Below are positions 12,812 through 23,603 of a DNA stretch of 64,000 nt, in pieces. The DNA lies in assembly GCF_000699445.3 (NCBI RefSeq), contig NC_067200.1, forward strand, positions 12,237,256 to 12,301,255. The letters are read 5' to 3'. Under the pieces are notes generated by a model, which was given only the letters and a program-made list of their open reading frames with translations, made no database searches and had not been told where the DNA came from. The position numbers and the translations under genes were made by a program. Source of the DNA: Schistosoma haematobium. Lineage: Eukaryota > Platyhelminthes > Trematoda > Strigeidida > Schistosomatidae. The stretch's first letter is position 1. Each line of letters begins with the position of its first letter.

Positions 12812-13195
12812 TTATGAAGAAAGTAAAAGAAGGTTACAGCAGGATCGCCACTGGCTTCTATTCTGAGCCATATCTGATAACGTCTCTAGCCACTGTGTAG
12901 CAGCATCTCTCGGACCCCAACCAGGGAGTCGTGAAGGACCAACAGAAGCCAGTCCTTTGCAGCTTTCTTTCATGCCACGACACCACGTCATGCACTGACC
13001 GCTTCTTCCAACCAGTCCCAGGGTCGGCAAATAATGCACGACGTGGAATCCTCTGGAACGACATTCGGAGAACATGTCCAAGCCACCGAAGTCGGTGTTT
13101 CAAGATGGTGACATCGATTGCATTATCATCTCTGTGCCCGAACACACGATGCCGAACCTCTGGTTTACTGACATGGTGTTGCCACTGAATGTCAG
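12812..13195 (-). pseudogene. LINE A C-terminal region, out of frame with the reverse transcriptase
   Basis: Two overlapping frames carry the conserved tail of this LINE group. One (12858-13145) reads LRWLGHVLRMSFQRIPRRAL...GWKK; the other (12812-13081) carries the end, GWGPRDAATQWLETLSDMAQNRSQWR. The family protein joins these, so at least one more frameshift lies near 12950-13000. Confidence 0.8.
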
Positions 13196-13202
13196 CAATC
13201 CT

Positions 13203-15269
13203 TCAGAGACAACGATGATCGAACACAGAGAGTCGTCTAACGTCCTCAACTCGGAGAGGCCAGGTTTCACAAGCATAGAGCAAAACTGCTCTCACCGACG
13301 CGTTGTAGATCCGGCCTTTTACGGCCAGACTAACATAACGAAGGCGCCATAGATGGCCCAGATTGGCATAAGCCGCTCTGGCTTTCACTACACGTGCATT
13401 GATCTCATCACTCACACCCCCACCAGCACTTATGCAGCTACCTAGATACACGAACTTCTCGACTACTTCTATCTGCTCACCATCCAGGGTGAGTACAGGA
13501 TTAGAATCCTGCCAGTCTTGTAGAAGTACTTTGCACTTCGAAGGTGCAAAGCACATACCATACCTACGGACACTGATTGCCAACTGATTAAGTGCGGATT
13601 GCATGCCTTGGGCATTATCGCACAGTAGGACAATGTCATCCGCATACTCAAGGTCGAGAAGTCTTTCTCCGGGCAACAGATCCACACCACCATTACTTAC
13701 ATCCATCAGAGCTGTTTCCAGAATGTCATCGGTGGCAAAGTTGAAGAGGAATGGTGAGATTGGGAAACCCTGCCTAACTACACTACTCGAATGGAACAAT
13801 GGAGAGAGGTGGTTGTATGCCCTCACTCTGCCTGAGGTGTTTGTATATAAGGCTTTTAGGATGTTAATAAACTTCTCAGACACACCCTTCTTCAATAGAC
13901 AATCCCAGAGAACAGTCCTATCCAACGAATCGAAGGCAGCCCTGGTGTCAAGAAACACTACGATTGTTAGCCTTTGATAAGTATGGCGGTGTTCTAACAT
14001 TTGGCGGAGGGTGAAGATATGATCAATACATCCTCGACCAGAACTAAACCCAACCTGCTCCTCGCGAGTCAATCTTTCTCGGGTTTTGAACAACCTACGA
14101 AGTATGACGAAAGCCAATAGCTTGGACGCAATCGGAAGTAGACTTGTCCCCCGATAGTTGTTACAGGAACGACGTGGACCCTTTTTAAAGATAGAAACAA
14201 CTATCGACTCATTCCATGATGTTCCTACACTCTCTAGTTCCCAAACCTTTGTAAACAACGTCGTCAATTCCTTAGTCAGAAAGTCACCACCATCTTTAGA
14301 ACGAGCCGGAGGTAAGTCATCTGGGCCAGGTGATTTGTAACGCTTCAAGAGTTGGAGTTCCTTGCGGACTTCCGCCTCATTTGGTGGATCAGTCGTCACC
14401 GGCCATGGGGGGCAGGACAGTCTGACCGATGTTGCCGGAGCAGCAGCCCAGTTGAACTGCCCTTCGAAAAATTCTGCCCATCGTCCAAGACGTTGAGGGA
14501 TGTTAGTGATTGGCATCCCATCATCCTCGCAGATTGTTTCGCTCACACCGGACTTCTTGCTGCCAGTGGCTTGGATGAGTTGGAAGAGCTTCCGGTAATT
14601 ACCAGATGCAGTTGCTGCTTCCAACTCATTAGCACGCTCCGACCACCAGGCTTCTCGGTCCTTACGCAAGCTTTGCCCAATTTCCTTACGTAACATCCTT
14701 CGTTTGTGTTCAAACTCACGGTCACGCGGAGTAGACCGACTGGCTTCAATGAGTTGTAAGGAGCCTGAAGAAACCCAGTGCATATAAGCGGGACGTTTCG
14801 CGAACCCACAACTGGCTGTACTCGCCATTTTCATGGCGTCATGCAGTTGCAACCAATGCTCATCTATTCTTTTCGGTGGATTGGTAGCTAGCCTAGAAAC
14901 TAGCTCGGTTCGATACTTACTAGCAACAAAAGTTGCAACCAGCTTGCTAACATCAATCCGTTGGTGGCGGTCACTTCGTTGGCCACTGGAAAGTAAGGCA
15001 AGATTGGCGCAGACCAAGGTATGGTCAGAGTCCAGATAGGGTACTCCAAAAGGAGCGGTAGTCTTGTACACAACCACGCTAGCGGTAGCTGATCGCGATG
15101 TGATCAATCTGAGTCCAGGTTTGGGATGCAGAGGGAGGACGCCAGGTGGCACATCGGCGATGACTGTGCCGAAAGTTAGTGTTAACCAGAAACAGATTGT
15201 GGTCTGTGCACAGTTGCAGTAGACGGTCCCGGTTATCTGACCTGCGACCAACGAGTCCTCATCGGGCAC
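13203..15269 (-). pseudogene. LINE A reverse transcriptase ORF, frameshifted at both ends
   Basis: 688-residue ORF. After about 85 residues comes SDHTLVCA, the end of the endonuclease domain. Before that, the family-typical QIDHI sequence is found in another frame near 15100, so a frameshift lies there. The reverse transcriptase core then runs in order: SPGPDDLPP, NNYRGTSLLPIASKLL, EEQVGFSSGRGCIDHIFTLR, VVFLDTRAAFDSLDR (first catalytic Asp), VVRQGFPISPFLFN (Gly-Cys usual, here Gly-Phe), LEYADDIVLL (YADD catalytic box) and FVYLGSCIS. Catalytic Asps remain. The frame stops at HRCL; the expected continuation resumes in a different frame from about 13195. Confidence 0.9.
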
Positions 15270-15855
15270 CTAAACGACTCTCTTCTGTGCCTAGACGCCC
15301 GAACTGAACTTTCAAGTCTCCGGCTAGTACTACAATATCTGTCGAACGTACTTTCTGGAGAAGAACAGATAACTGGTGGTAAAACTCATCCTTGATTGTA
15401 TCCGGGCTGCAATCTGTCGGGGCATAGGTGGAGATGACGAAAAGACATCGTTTCTCACTCCGATTTCTTCTCACTTTGATTGAACTTTCTAATCTAACAG
15501 CACATAACCGACTGTTGATAGAGATCCAATCGACTAGTGCTGCCTCAGCTCTAGCGCTTAGTGCGACACCAACGCCTGCAAGACCAGACGAAGATGCCAC
15601 AGGGTCCCCGGATAAGCGCACGTAAAACAAGCTTTTTGAAGTGACAGATGTAGAGCGAATTTGTAATACTTCGCTAGAGTCTTGAATACGGGTCTCGGAT
15701 AGACAGCAAACATCAATATTAAGACTTTCCAAAGACATAGCCAGCCCTATCTGTTGACCAACCTGCATAAGTGTGTGAACGTTGAAGGCAGCCAGTTTGA
15801 ATGGCGCACGTGGTTTCAGAAAAACTGCTTCAGTACTCATATTCGATGGTAACAT
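15259..15855 (-). pseudogene. LINE A endonuclease domain (APE-type), broken
   Basis: 198-residue ORF that begins near the proposed element start. It contains the order typical of APE endonucleases: FKLAAFNVHTL near the N-terminus, then DVCCLSETRI (catalytic Glu), a central strand region, then LFVISTYAPT and VVLAGDLKVQFG. The last motif is normally GDFNA/GDFNVQ, so Asn to Lys at that catalytic position is a likely inactivating change. The frame closes near 15259, where the downstream reverse transcriptase ORF starts in another frame, consistent with a frameshift. The SDH motif (SDHTLV) survives in that next ORF. The intact protein would nick target DNA to prime reverse transcription. Confidence 0.85.
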
Positions 15856-15952
15856 ACAATTTTCAACCGGACAGTGACTCGAGAACGTTTAGATACAGTC
15901 GGATTTCCACCAAAGACGAGCCGCTGTATAAGTATAAAAGAGGGAGGTGGGA

Positions 15953-16030
15953 AATAATAATAATAATAACGACAATAATAGTAATAATAATAGTATTAAT
16001 AATGACAATAATAGTAATGATAATTATTTG
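15953..16030. repeat. AAT/GAC-rich microsatellite in the LINE A 5' UTR
   Basis: Imperfect (AAT)n with interspersed GAC units, about 75 bp before the endonuclease start in element orientation. Absent from the LINE A-derived short elements. Confidence 0.9.
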
Positions 16031-16298
16031 AATCGACTGATTGTTTTTCGGAGCGATAAAAGTAGTTGCCAAAGACATAGAGTTCATCGTTTGTGTGTGG
16101 GCTGTGATACTGCCCGGGTGCCCAAACCGAAGCAGGTGGTTTTCTTAGGGGGCCACTCCCCGAGCCTTTGACCTAAAGGTCTAACCCACAAGGCAGTGGA
16201 GCATCGTAAGGAGATGCAATCCCATGGTAGCCGGTGACCAAAGATTGGTTCATACACCATTTGTTCCTTTAGGATACTGGAGCCCATGTGCACCATTG

Positions 16299-16309
16299 GC
16301 TTATACAAA
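16299..16309. repeat. Target-site duplication of LINE A (5' side)
   Basis: GCTTATACAAA matches 12567-12577 exactly and abuts the 5' end of the element. Confidence 0.85.
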
Positions 16310-16354
16310 ACAGGTTAATCAGTTATTAAGCCAGGAGTCAGTTGAAAAAGATAG

Positions 16355-16368
16355 TGCATCATGAATGC
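16355..16368. repeat. Target-site duplication of LINE B (3' side)
   Basis: TGCATCATGAATGC is identical to 19553-19566. The flanking bases differ. The duplicated site is nearly palindromic (GCAT...ATGC). Confidence 0.9.
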
Positions 16369-16548
16369 TTACTTACTTACGCCTGTTACTCCTAATGGAG
16401 TATAGGCCGCCGACCAGCATTCTCCAACCCACTTTGTCCTGGGCCTTCTTTTCTAGTTCCATCCAATTCTTGTTCATTTTTCTCATGTCTATCTCCATTT
16501 CCCGGCGTAATGTGTTCTTTGGACTTCAGGATTCCAATTGAGGGCTTG

Positions 16549-16857
16549 TCACGTGACGCAATTGGGTGCTTTCCTCAATGTGTGTCCTATCCACTTCCAG
16601 CGCTTCTTCCTAATTTCTTCCTCCGCTGGGATCTGGTTTGTTCTTTCCCACAGTTGGTTGTTGCTTATAGTGTCTGGCCGACGGATCTGAAGTATTTTGC
16701 GTAGACAACTGTTAATAAACACCTGTATCTTCTGGATGATGGCTTTCGTAGTTCTCCAGGTTTCTGCCCCATACAGTAAAACTGTCTTGACATTTGTATT
16801 GAAAATTTTGACCTTGGTGTTGGTTGACAGTTGCTTTGAGTTCCAGATGTTCTTCAT
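16549..16857 (-). pseudogene. LINE B C-terminal region
   Basis: 102-residue fragment with the conserved tail of this family: [20 protein letters not shown], then [20 protein letters not shown] and [19 protein letters not shown]. The rest of the tail (to the [11 protein letters not shown] block) is readable in another frame down to the (TAAG)n end. Confidence 0.85.
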
Positions 16858-17087
16858 TTTAAATATACTGCTCTTGCTTTGCCGATCCGCGCCTTCACAT
16901 CTGCATCAGATCCACCCTGTTCATCGATGATGCTGCCCAAATATGTAAAGCTTTTCACATCTTCCAAATGTCCGTCAATTGTGACTGGATTGGTGCATGC
17001 TGTGTTGTATCGGAGAATCTTGCTTTTCCCTTTGTGTATATTGATACCTACTGCTGCTGAGGCTGTTGCTACACTGGTCGTCTTCTC

Positions 17088-18132
17088 CTACATTTGTTGT
17101 TGCGATTGCGATAGGAGTGTCAGATCATCTGCGAAGTCTAGATCGTCCATCTGCATCCTAGATGTCCACTGTATCCCGCGTTTCGCTTCAGATGTTGACG
17201 TCTTCATGGTCCAGTCGATCACCAGGAGAAAGAGAATAGGTGAGAATAAGCAACCTTGCCTGACACCGGTCTTTACTTCGGACGAGTCTGTCAATTGTCC
17301 TCCATGTACAGTTTTGCAGTCTAATCCATCATAGGAATTCTGTATGATACTGACTATCTTCTGAGGCACTCCGTAGTGTCGAAGAAGCTTCTATAGTGCT
17401 GTTCTGTCCACGCTGTCAAATGCTTTTTCGTAGTCAATGAAGTTGATGTGAAGTGATGAATTCCATTCAATTGATTGTTCCACAATGATCCGTAGAGTTG
17501 CGATTTGGTCTGTACACGATCTATCCTTACGGAATCCTGCCTGTTGGTCACGAAGTTGGGCGTCTACGCAGTCCTTCATCCTGTTTAACAATACCCTGTT
17601 GAAGACTTTTCCCGGTATTGAGAGAAGAGTGATGCCCCTGTAGTTATCACACTTGCTGAGATCGCCTTTCTTCGGTATTTTGATCAGAAGTCCTTCTTTC
17701 CAGTCTGTTGGTACTTGTTCCTCATCCCAAATCTTATTGAAGAGAATGTGGAGTATGTGGAGTTGCCGATACGTCTGCTTTTAGTACCTCTGCTGGAATG
17801 TTGTCCGGTCCTGCTGTTTTGCCATTCTTGATTTGCCTGATGGCCATACTGATTTCTTCAATTGTTGGTGGGCCAACATCGATTGGGAGGTCCGTGGGTG
17901 CTGCTTTGATGTTGGGTGGGTTCAGTGGGGCTGGTCGATTCAACAGTTCTTTGAAGTGCTCTACACACCTGTTTCGTTGTTTTTCAATGTTGGTGATTAC
18001 CTCGCCTTCCTTGCTTTTCACTGGTCGTTCTGGTTTGCGGCAATTTCTAGAGAGTTTCTTTGTTATGTCATACAGTTGTCTCATGTTTCCTTCTCTTGCA
18101 GCCTTTTCCGCCGTCCTTGCTAAACCTTCCAC
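17088..18132 (-). pseudogene. LINE B reverse transcriptase region, split over frames
   Basis: Fragments in order: 17734-18132 (YDITKKLSRNCRKPERPVKSKEGEVI, then IKNGKTAGPDNIPAEVLKAD), 17391-17591 (DQQAGFRKDRSCTDQIATLR, HINFIDYEKAFDSVDR with a catalytic Asp) and 17088-17369 (VRQGCLFSPILFLLVIDW, DLDFADDLTLLS, the FADD catalytic box). Each junction needs a frameshift. All key RT motifs survive, so decay is fairly recent. Confidence 0.88.
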
Positions 18133-19260
18133 ATATTTAGGTTGTCAGTTCTGATGCTCCTCTTCACTTGTTTGCTTAGTTCTGTGTATTCAGCTTGTGC
18201 CTTGCCTTTTTCTGCTCTTGTTCGACTGGTATTGGTTGCTGCCTTCTTGTTCCTCCTTTCTTGAATCTTATCCAGTATATCAACAGTGATCCATTCCTTA
18301 TGATGGTGCTTCTTGTGACCCAGGACCTCATGACATGTTGAAGTGATTGCCTCTTTGATCCCCTTCCAGTTGCTCCCCATAGTAGTTCCTTCTTCATTGA
18401 TTAGATCATGAAAGGCCTGGAACTTGTTGCTGAGGACTATCTTGAATTTGTTGAGTTTGTCAGTGTCCTGAAGAAAGGCCGTATTGAACATTTGTGATGT
18501 TGTCCGCCCCGTTGTCCAGTGCTTCTTGAGTTTCGGTTTCATCTTGGCGACCAGCAAGTGATGATCTGATGCTATATCAGTTCCTCTCTTGGTTCTCACG
18601 CCCTCCATCGTCCTCCTGAACTTTTTGTTGATGCAGATATGGTCGATTTGGTTCTGCGTAGTGTGATCCGGTGAAGTCCATGTGGTTTTGTGTATGCGTT
18701 AATGTGGGAATATGGTGCCGCCTATGACGAGTTTATTGAAGGCACATAGGTTTGCAAATCTCTCACCATTTTCGTTTCTTTCTCCCAGTCCGTGTCGTCC
18801 CATGATATCTTCATATCCAGTGTTGTCCACTCCAACCTTGGCATTGAAATCTCCCATCAGAATAGTCAGGTCCTTTGTTGGGCACTTCTCGACGATAGAC
18901 TGCAGCCTATTGTAGAATTGATCTTTAGCGTCTTCATTGTAGTCGTTGGTAGGCGCATAACATTGGATGATTTTCATTGAAATGCCCTCTTTCTTTGTTT
19001 TGAATGAGGCTTTGATGATCCTTGGTCCATGAGATTCCCATCCTATAAGTTCATTTTGCGCTTGTTTGGACAGCATCAATGCAACTCCTTGTGTGTGTTG
19101 GGCATTTTCTTCTTCATGGCCGGAGTATAGCCGAAGCTCCCCTGAAGCTAGTCGTTGTTGTCCAATTTTCGTCCAATGTGTTTCACTGATCCCAAGGACC
19201 TCTAGGTTGTATCTCCTCATTTCTGCAGCAATTCGGAAGACTCTCCTGGTCTCTCACATT
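18120..19260 (-). pseudogene. LINE B endonuclease and linker, broken
   Basis: 18699-19220 encodes an APE-type endonuclease: LEVLGISETHW (catalytic Glu), an interior GVALMLS block, IIQCYAPTNDYNEDAKDQFY and LTILMGDFNAKVG with the catalytic GDFNA intact. It stops at IFPH; the next block resumes in another frame at about 18700-18620. 18120-18608 encodes TDIASDHHLLVAKMKPKLKKHW, with the terminal SDH motif intact, followed by the basic linker that precedes the reverse transcriptase (WKGIKEAI...ERRNKK). The domain order matches functional relatives, but the frame changes show decay. Confidence 0.88.
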
Positions 19261-19552
19261 GTAAGAGTATTCCATATACCTAAATAAATGGTTGCTCTGG
19301 TTGTCAGAAGTGGCATCGGCCTCGTGACTTCTGAAGGAACTCGGCTTTCATAATGAGGCGTCATAGTTTTTCTAAATGAAGACCTTCTGACTCCCAAGGC
19401 AGAGTTTAAAAGGTTTGAATAATTTTTTCTGGTTAGCGTTTTTTTAGCTAGTTAGTTTCCTACGGGATAGGGTCGCTAACTCCATGCCCAACCCTCCTCC
19501 TTTATCCGGGCTTTGGACCGGCAGTAGCCCCTGGAGGGACTCCAGGCGGAGT

Positions 19553-19566
19553 TGCATCATGAATGC
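19553..19566. repeat. Target-site duplication of LINE B (5' side)
   Basis: TGCATCATGAATGC abuts the 5' end of LINE B and matches 16355-16368 base for base. Confidence 0.9.
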
Positions 19567-20390
19567 ACGAACAAATAAAATATTCACAGATAACCAACCA
19601 GTCATAGACGAATTAGTGTAACACTCATAAATTGACTGAAAGACTGACTTTTATTTGAAGTAGATGCTGTTGTTCAGAATAGAACCATTTAACTTAGAGA
19701 ATATAACGTCATTAATAATTACCTACTCCATAACATTTCTGTACTGAAGTACAAACATTGATCAATGCTAATATTGGAAGAATTACATAAATTACGTTAT
19801 ATGTGGTCCACCTATAATAAACATTGAGTCAGACAATAAAAATCTGACATGATGTAAAGTACTTGTATGGCAAGTTAGATGTTATAATATGAATTATTGT
19901 TCATTGACGTCAGATTGAGTTAATAGCCTTTTTTTGGATTTATTGATGAATAAAATAGGCACAAGGCATTCATTCGTTTAAACACAATGAAAGTAAATCA
20001 CTTATGGTAAACTGGATATGTGAAATGTGAGTTACATCTCTCCGACTGACGACTTTTTACTGTTTTCAAATGAACTTAAAACTTAACATAATTCATAAAA
20101 GTAAATATATACATCATGGGCTAGACATTAATGGTAGAGAATTGAACTATTTCACTGTTGATATTCGTGACAGATATTTAATAAGTCTTTGGTAGTCACG
20201 TGTGCATTTTGAGCAGATTGCTTCAATGTAATCACAAATTATTTCGAATAGAAAGACCGTGAATGGCAATGGAATCAAGGATGCATACTTCATTCAATTT
20301 AAAACCCTTCATCTGGATACAGTTGCATTTTAATGTTGATTTTCATATTGTTTCTCAAATTCAATACCTTCCACTGTAGGATTCAACTTT
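19567..20390. other. AT-rich DNA without recognised gene
   Basis: Nothing recognised. Confidence 0.55.
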
Positions 20391-20394
20391 GTAA

Positions 20395-20690
20395 GTTGGC
20401 GGTAGTTGACTGGAAACCGTAAGACTAGGTTGCGTGCTATTTAGCACTCGTCAACAAGGTGTACCTGTAATCTTGAGGGAACTGACGCTATTCGACGAGT
20501 TCAGTTTCACAGTCAAAGACGTTTCCAATGAGCCATCCGAGCAGTGACTGACCTTCTATGGGTCTAATACGTATTTACAATTGATTGATCACTAGTTAAC
20601 AAGCAATGTTATGTCCGTCAAGTCCTTCTTCGTGTAAATCAAATTTTGTCGACCAAATCACTACCCACTGATCAATCAATTGTGAAACTC
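20395..20690 (-). repeat. Gamma repeat, antisense, fullest copy
   Basis: Minus strand: CTTGTTGACGAGTGCTAAAT, AGCACGCAACC. Stem II perfect, but GAAA reads GCAA and the first core C reads T. tRNA-like segment at 20478-20530; gamma 3' module to 20690. Confidence 0.78.
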
Positions 20691-20960
20691 AACTTTGCAT
20701 TAGAAAATAGGTTAATTCAATTCGTTACAGATGGTAGTATAAACATTATAAACATTAAATAAATTAGTGGCAGCTTAGATTCAATGGATCAGTGGATAAC
20801 CTGTAGGTTGTTTAAAGTTTTCGGGGATGGATTTGACTTTCAACCTTAATATTAACATCGAAATGTAGATAGGTTCAAACGATGAATCATAAATAGAATG
20901 AAAGGTACTTCCTGTATACCATCGCCAACCACAACTTATCTATTCTAAATTAGCTAGACA

Positions 20961-20984
20961 GTATATATATATATATATATATAT
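20961..20984. repeat. (AT)n microsatellite
   Basis: Twelve AT units, just upstream of the LINE B fragment at 20985. Confidence 0.95.
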
Positions 20985-21440
20985 AATCAAAACCAGAATG
21001 TTCAATATGAATACGTCAAGACAGTTCTGCTGTACGGAGCTGAAAATTGGACAACTATTACAACCATCATAAAAAAAACAAGTATTTATAAACATTTGTT
21101 TAAGAGAGATGATCAGTGTCCGTTGACTGGATACTATCAGAAACAACCTACTCTGCGACAAATCCACCTCAAACTGAAGAAGAAATTAGTAAAAGATGTT
21201 GGAAATGGACAGGATATACATTACAGAAATCATCGAACTGTATCACGAGACAAATCCCAACTTCGAATCCTGAAGAGAAATAGAAAAGAGGAAGATCAAA
21301 GAACATACTGCGTCGGGAACTGGAACCAGAAATGAAAAGGATGAATAGCAACTGGAAAGAACTGTAAAGGGTTGCCCAGGACAGAGTTTGATAGAAAATG
21401 CTGGTGAATGGCCTATGCTCCTCCATGAGGGGTAACAGGC
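20985..21440 (+). mobile_element. LINE B 3' fragment
   Basis: Coding tail VLLYGAENWTTI..., then GCTGGTGAATGG and CTCCATGAGGGGTAACAGGCG, the LINE B 3' end. The (TAAG)n tail follows directly and is expanded into a long microsatellite (21441-21620). Confidence 0.85.
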
Positions 21441-21479
<39 letters not shown>

Positions 21480-21497
21480 TGTATGTATGTATGTATG

Positions 21498-21528
<31 letters not shown>

Positions 21529-21620
21529 GCAAGCAAGCAGGCGAGTAAGTAAGTATGCTAGCAAGGAAGGAAAGAAGAAAAGACGGAAGGAAGGAGGGAA
21601 GGAAGCAAGCAAGCAAACAA
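21441..21620. repeat. Compound microsatellite grown from a LINE B tail
   Basis: (GTAA)n at 21441-21477, (GTAT)n at 21478-21527, then GCAA/GAAGG-type units. It directly follows the LINE B 3' end. Confidence 0.95.
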
Positions 21621-22069
21621 GATATTCTTATCAATCGTTACGCTTCCATGCTTATCAAGAGTTCTGAATAGTTCATAATTTATAGAGAAAATAAACAGGA
21701 AGTTGAAACAAAAACAAATCAAGATCGATAGTGAATATTTATCCTTAGTCAATATGATAATTAATTTTTGAATTGGTCATGACCTTTAATTGTTCTGTTT
21801 TAATTTACGCGTCAATTTTGAAAAGAAAAAGGATTTAGATAATAGATCTCATGTAATCAGTGATATGAAAAAAGAAAGGAAACAATTTCCATTAATAAAA
21901 TGATTGTAATCATAAATGAAAATGAATATTTAGATCTGATAATTAAAATCTAATTATTTTCTAGATCAGATCAAAATTTAATTTAATTTAATTTTCCAAG
22001 TATCAGTTATTTATTACTAAATTTTCATTGAAAATCAACAATAAATAAACAGAGAGGGGTTTAGTGGAG

Positions 22070-22515
22070 ATTGTAGTAATTTACTAATTGAGTTCATAAG
22101 CCAATTGAATCTAGATCAACATAGAAAACCTGGAAGCACTGGACGGACAATTCGTCCTAGTATGGGACTCTTCAGCAGGGCGTGTGCACGATCCCGCTCC
22201 GTGGGATTGGAACCCAGCACTAATCGATCTCGTGCGTGAACGCCTTACCTCTAGACCACTGAACTAGCCCGGCATCCATCGGTGTTAATATCTAACTTCA
22301 ACCAATCCACGAAATTGCTCCACCGTCCACTATTGTCTTAAGTGAGTTGCTATCTCACAACAGACCCGGTTGAACTCCACTAGTAGGTCCTGGGTTCGAA
22401 CCATACGGGTCGGGGTCGGGGATGCGCACTGCTGACGAGTCCTATACTAGAATGAGTTGGCCGTCCAGTGCTTTCAGGTTTTCCATGGTGATCGAGCTTC
22501 AATTGACTCATGAAT
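22070..22515. repeat. Alpha inverted composite
   Basis: Antisense ribozyme (22125-22190; GAAA reads GAAT) and antisense tRNA-like part, then a spacer (about 22300-22385: 'ccaatccacgaaattgc' to 'ggttgaactccact'), then the B-box-like GGTTCGAACC and sense ribozyme (22427-22475; GAAA reads GAGT). The same spacer occurs at 32985-33062. Confidence 0.85.
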
Positions 22516-22539
22516 TTAATTATTAATTAAATAAACAGT

Positions 22540-22860
22540 ATGGAGATTTGTGGAGATAATAGTATTTTCAAAATGAATTCAAGAGTCAATTTAAGCTAGA
22601 CCAATATAGGAAACCTGGAAGCGCTGAACAGCCATTTCGTTTTAGTATGGGACTACTCAGCAGTGATCATCCATGATTCCATTCGCATGACTTGAACCCA
22701 GGACCGTCGGTCTCACGCGCACACGCACTGTATTAGAAATTAATACCGTTATATGCCGGCCGGCTCAGTGCTCTAGAGGTTAAGCATTCATGCGAAAGGC
22801 CGAAGGTCCAGGTTTTCAAAAGTGGTCTGGCCTAAATCAACGAGTGAACTCAACTTAAAA
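22540..22860. repeat. Alpha composite, right half truncated
   Basis: Antisense ribozyme half at 22612-22670 (CTGAGTA on the minus strand, core mutated), then a sense tRNA-like segment 'ggccggctcagtgctctagaggtta' at 22758-22790. Confidence 0.75.
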
Positions 22861-23099
22861 ATAACTAAACACCCGTTCTATCCTAGTTCGTTATTTATCA
22901 TTTGTGTACTAACAACATTCAACTGAAAATCTAATTAAAACTTTTAGACACTGATTTCAAATCGAGTGGTTTATATTTCTAGTTTTAATCAATTCACAAT
23001 ATACCCGTTAAAGATAGCTTCACTTGTTCTTAATGTGAAAACTAGTATTATTTAAGTTTTATGGGAAGTTTTGTGTTATTCTTTATATCCCGAAATGAC

Positions 23100-23420
23100 C
23101 TTAATTAGGCAATCACTGAAAACTAGGAAGCATTGAAAGATCATTTCGTCTTAGTATAGGAATCCTCACATGTGTGCATCTACAAATTCACCAAAGTTTG
23201 AACTCAGGATATTTAAGTTTCGACACAAGTGCCTAATTTTTCAACCACTGAACTGAGATTTAGTAGTTTGTGTGTACAATTAGGATCAGTTTGAAATAGT
23301 GTACAACTATCTTTCGATATTTACTTCTGTAGAACAGCTGTCCAGTGCTCTCTTATTTCCAATAGTTGTCTAAATGAGATTAATTTATGATGTCAATTTT
23401 GAAATTCAGCAATCTCTATA
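23100..23420. repeat. Degenerate alpha inverted composite
   Basis: Antisense ribozyme remnant near 23125-23180 and a sense CTGTCCAGTGCTCTC tail near 23335-23360, ending in 'atgatgtcaattttgaaatt'. Both cores are broken. Confidence 0.6.
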
Positions 23421-23591
23421 ATCTTATTTTTAATTTATGTTACTTCACTGATATCGATGGCTAGTAAGTAAACTAAGACGAAACAAATTAATGTTTTTTT
23501 TATTATTAATGGCTTTATTCAATATTATATTTTGGTACAATATAGAATTCTCAGCACAATAATAGTAATAATTCAACTAGCCCAACTCATT

Positions 23592-23603
23592 TGAATCAAA
23601 ATA
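23592..23603. repeat. Target-site duplication of the short element (5' side)
   Basis: TGAATCAAAATA, identical to 24074-24085. Confidence 0.85.

Larger units (their letters stand above)
12578..16298 (-). mobile_element. LINE A, non-LTR retrotransposon (APE endonuclease + reverse transcriptase), slightly 5'-truncated
   Basis: 3.7-kb element bounded by an 11-bp direct repeat, GCTTATACAAA, at 12567-12577 and 16299-16309. In element orientation it has a 5' untranslated part (16298 to about 15856), an endonuclease ORF, a reverse transcriptase ORF and a 3' UTR ending in (TAAA)n against the 3' duplication. Compared with the short derivatives elsewhere in this window, it lacks roughly the first 225 nt. 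Coding sequence is broken by at least three frameshifts, so this copy cannot be autonomous. The layout is RTE/CR1-like, but the clade cannot be fixed without a tree. Confidence 0.9.
16369..19552 (-). mobile_element. LINE B, apparently full-length non-LTR retrotransposon (APE + RT), inactive
   Basis: 3,184-bp element delimited by a perfect 14-bp direct repeat TGCATCATGAATGC at 16355-16368 and 19553-19566. In element orientation the 5' UTR (19552 to about 19220) includes a GC-richer leader. An endonuclease, a linker, a reverse transcriptase with FADD box and a C-terminal region follow. The 3' end reads ...GTAACAGGCG(TAAG)n. The coding region is spread over several frames, so the copy is dead. 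The short TAAG-type tail and layout fit RTE-like elements; clade not proven. Confidence 0.92.

Noticed and set aside
12578..19552. LINE A and LINE B as one composite element
   Set aside because: Each has its own target-site duplication, so they are independent neighbouring insertions.
21169..21634. ORFs rich in LTYLLTY/YIHTYIHT repeats
   Set aside because: Translation of the tetranucleotide microsatellite and LINE B tail; not a protein.
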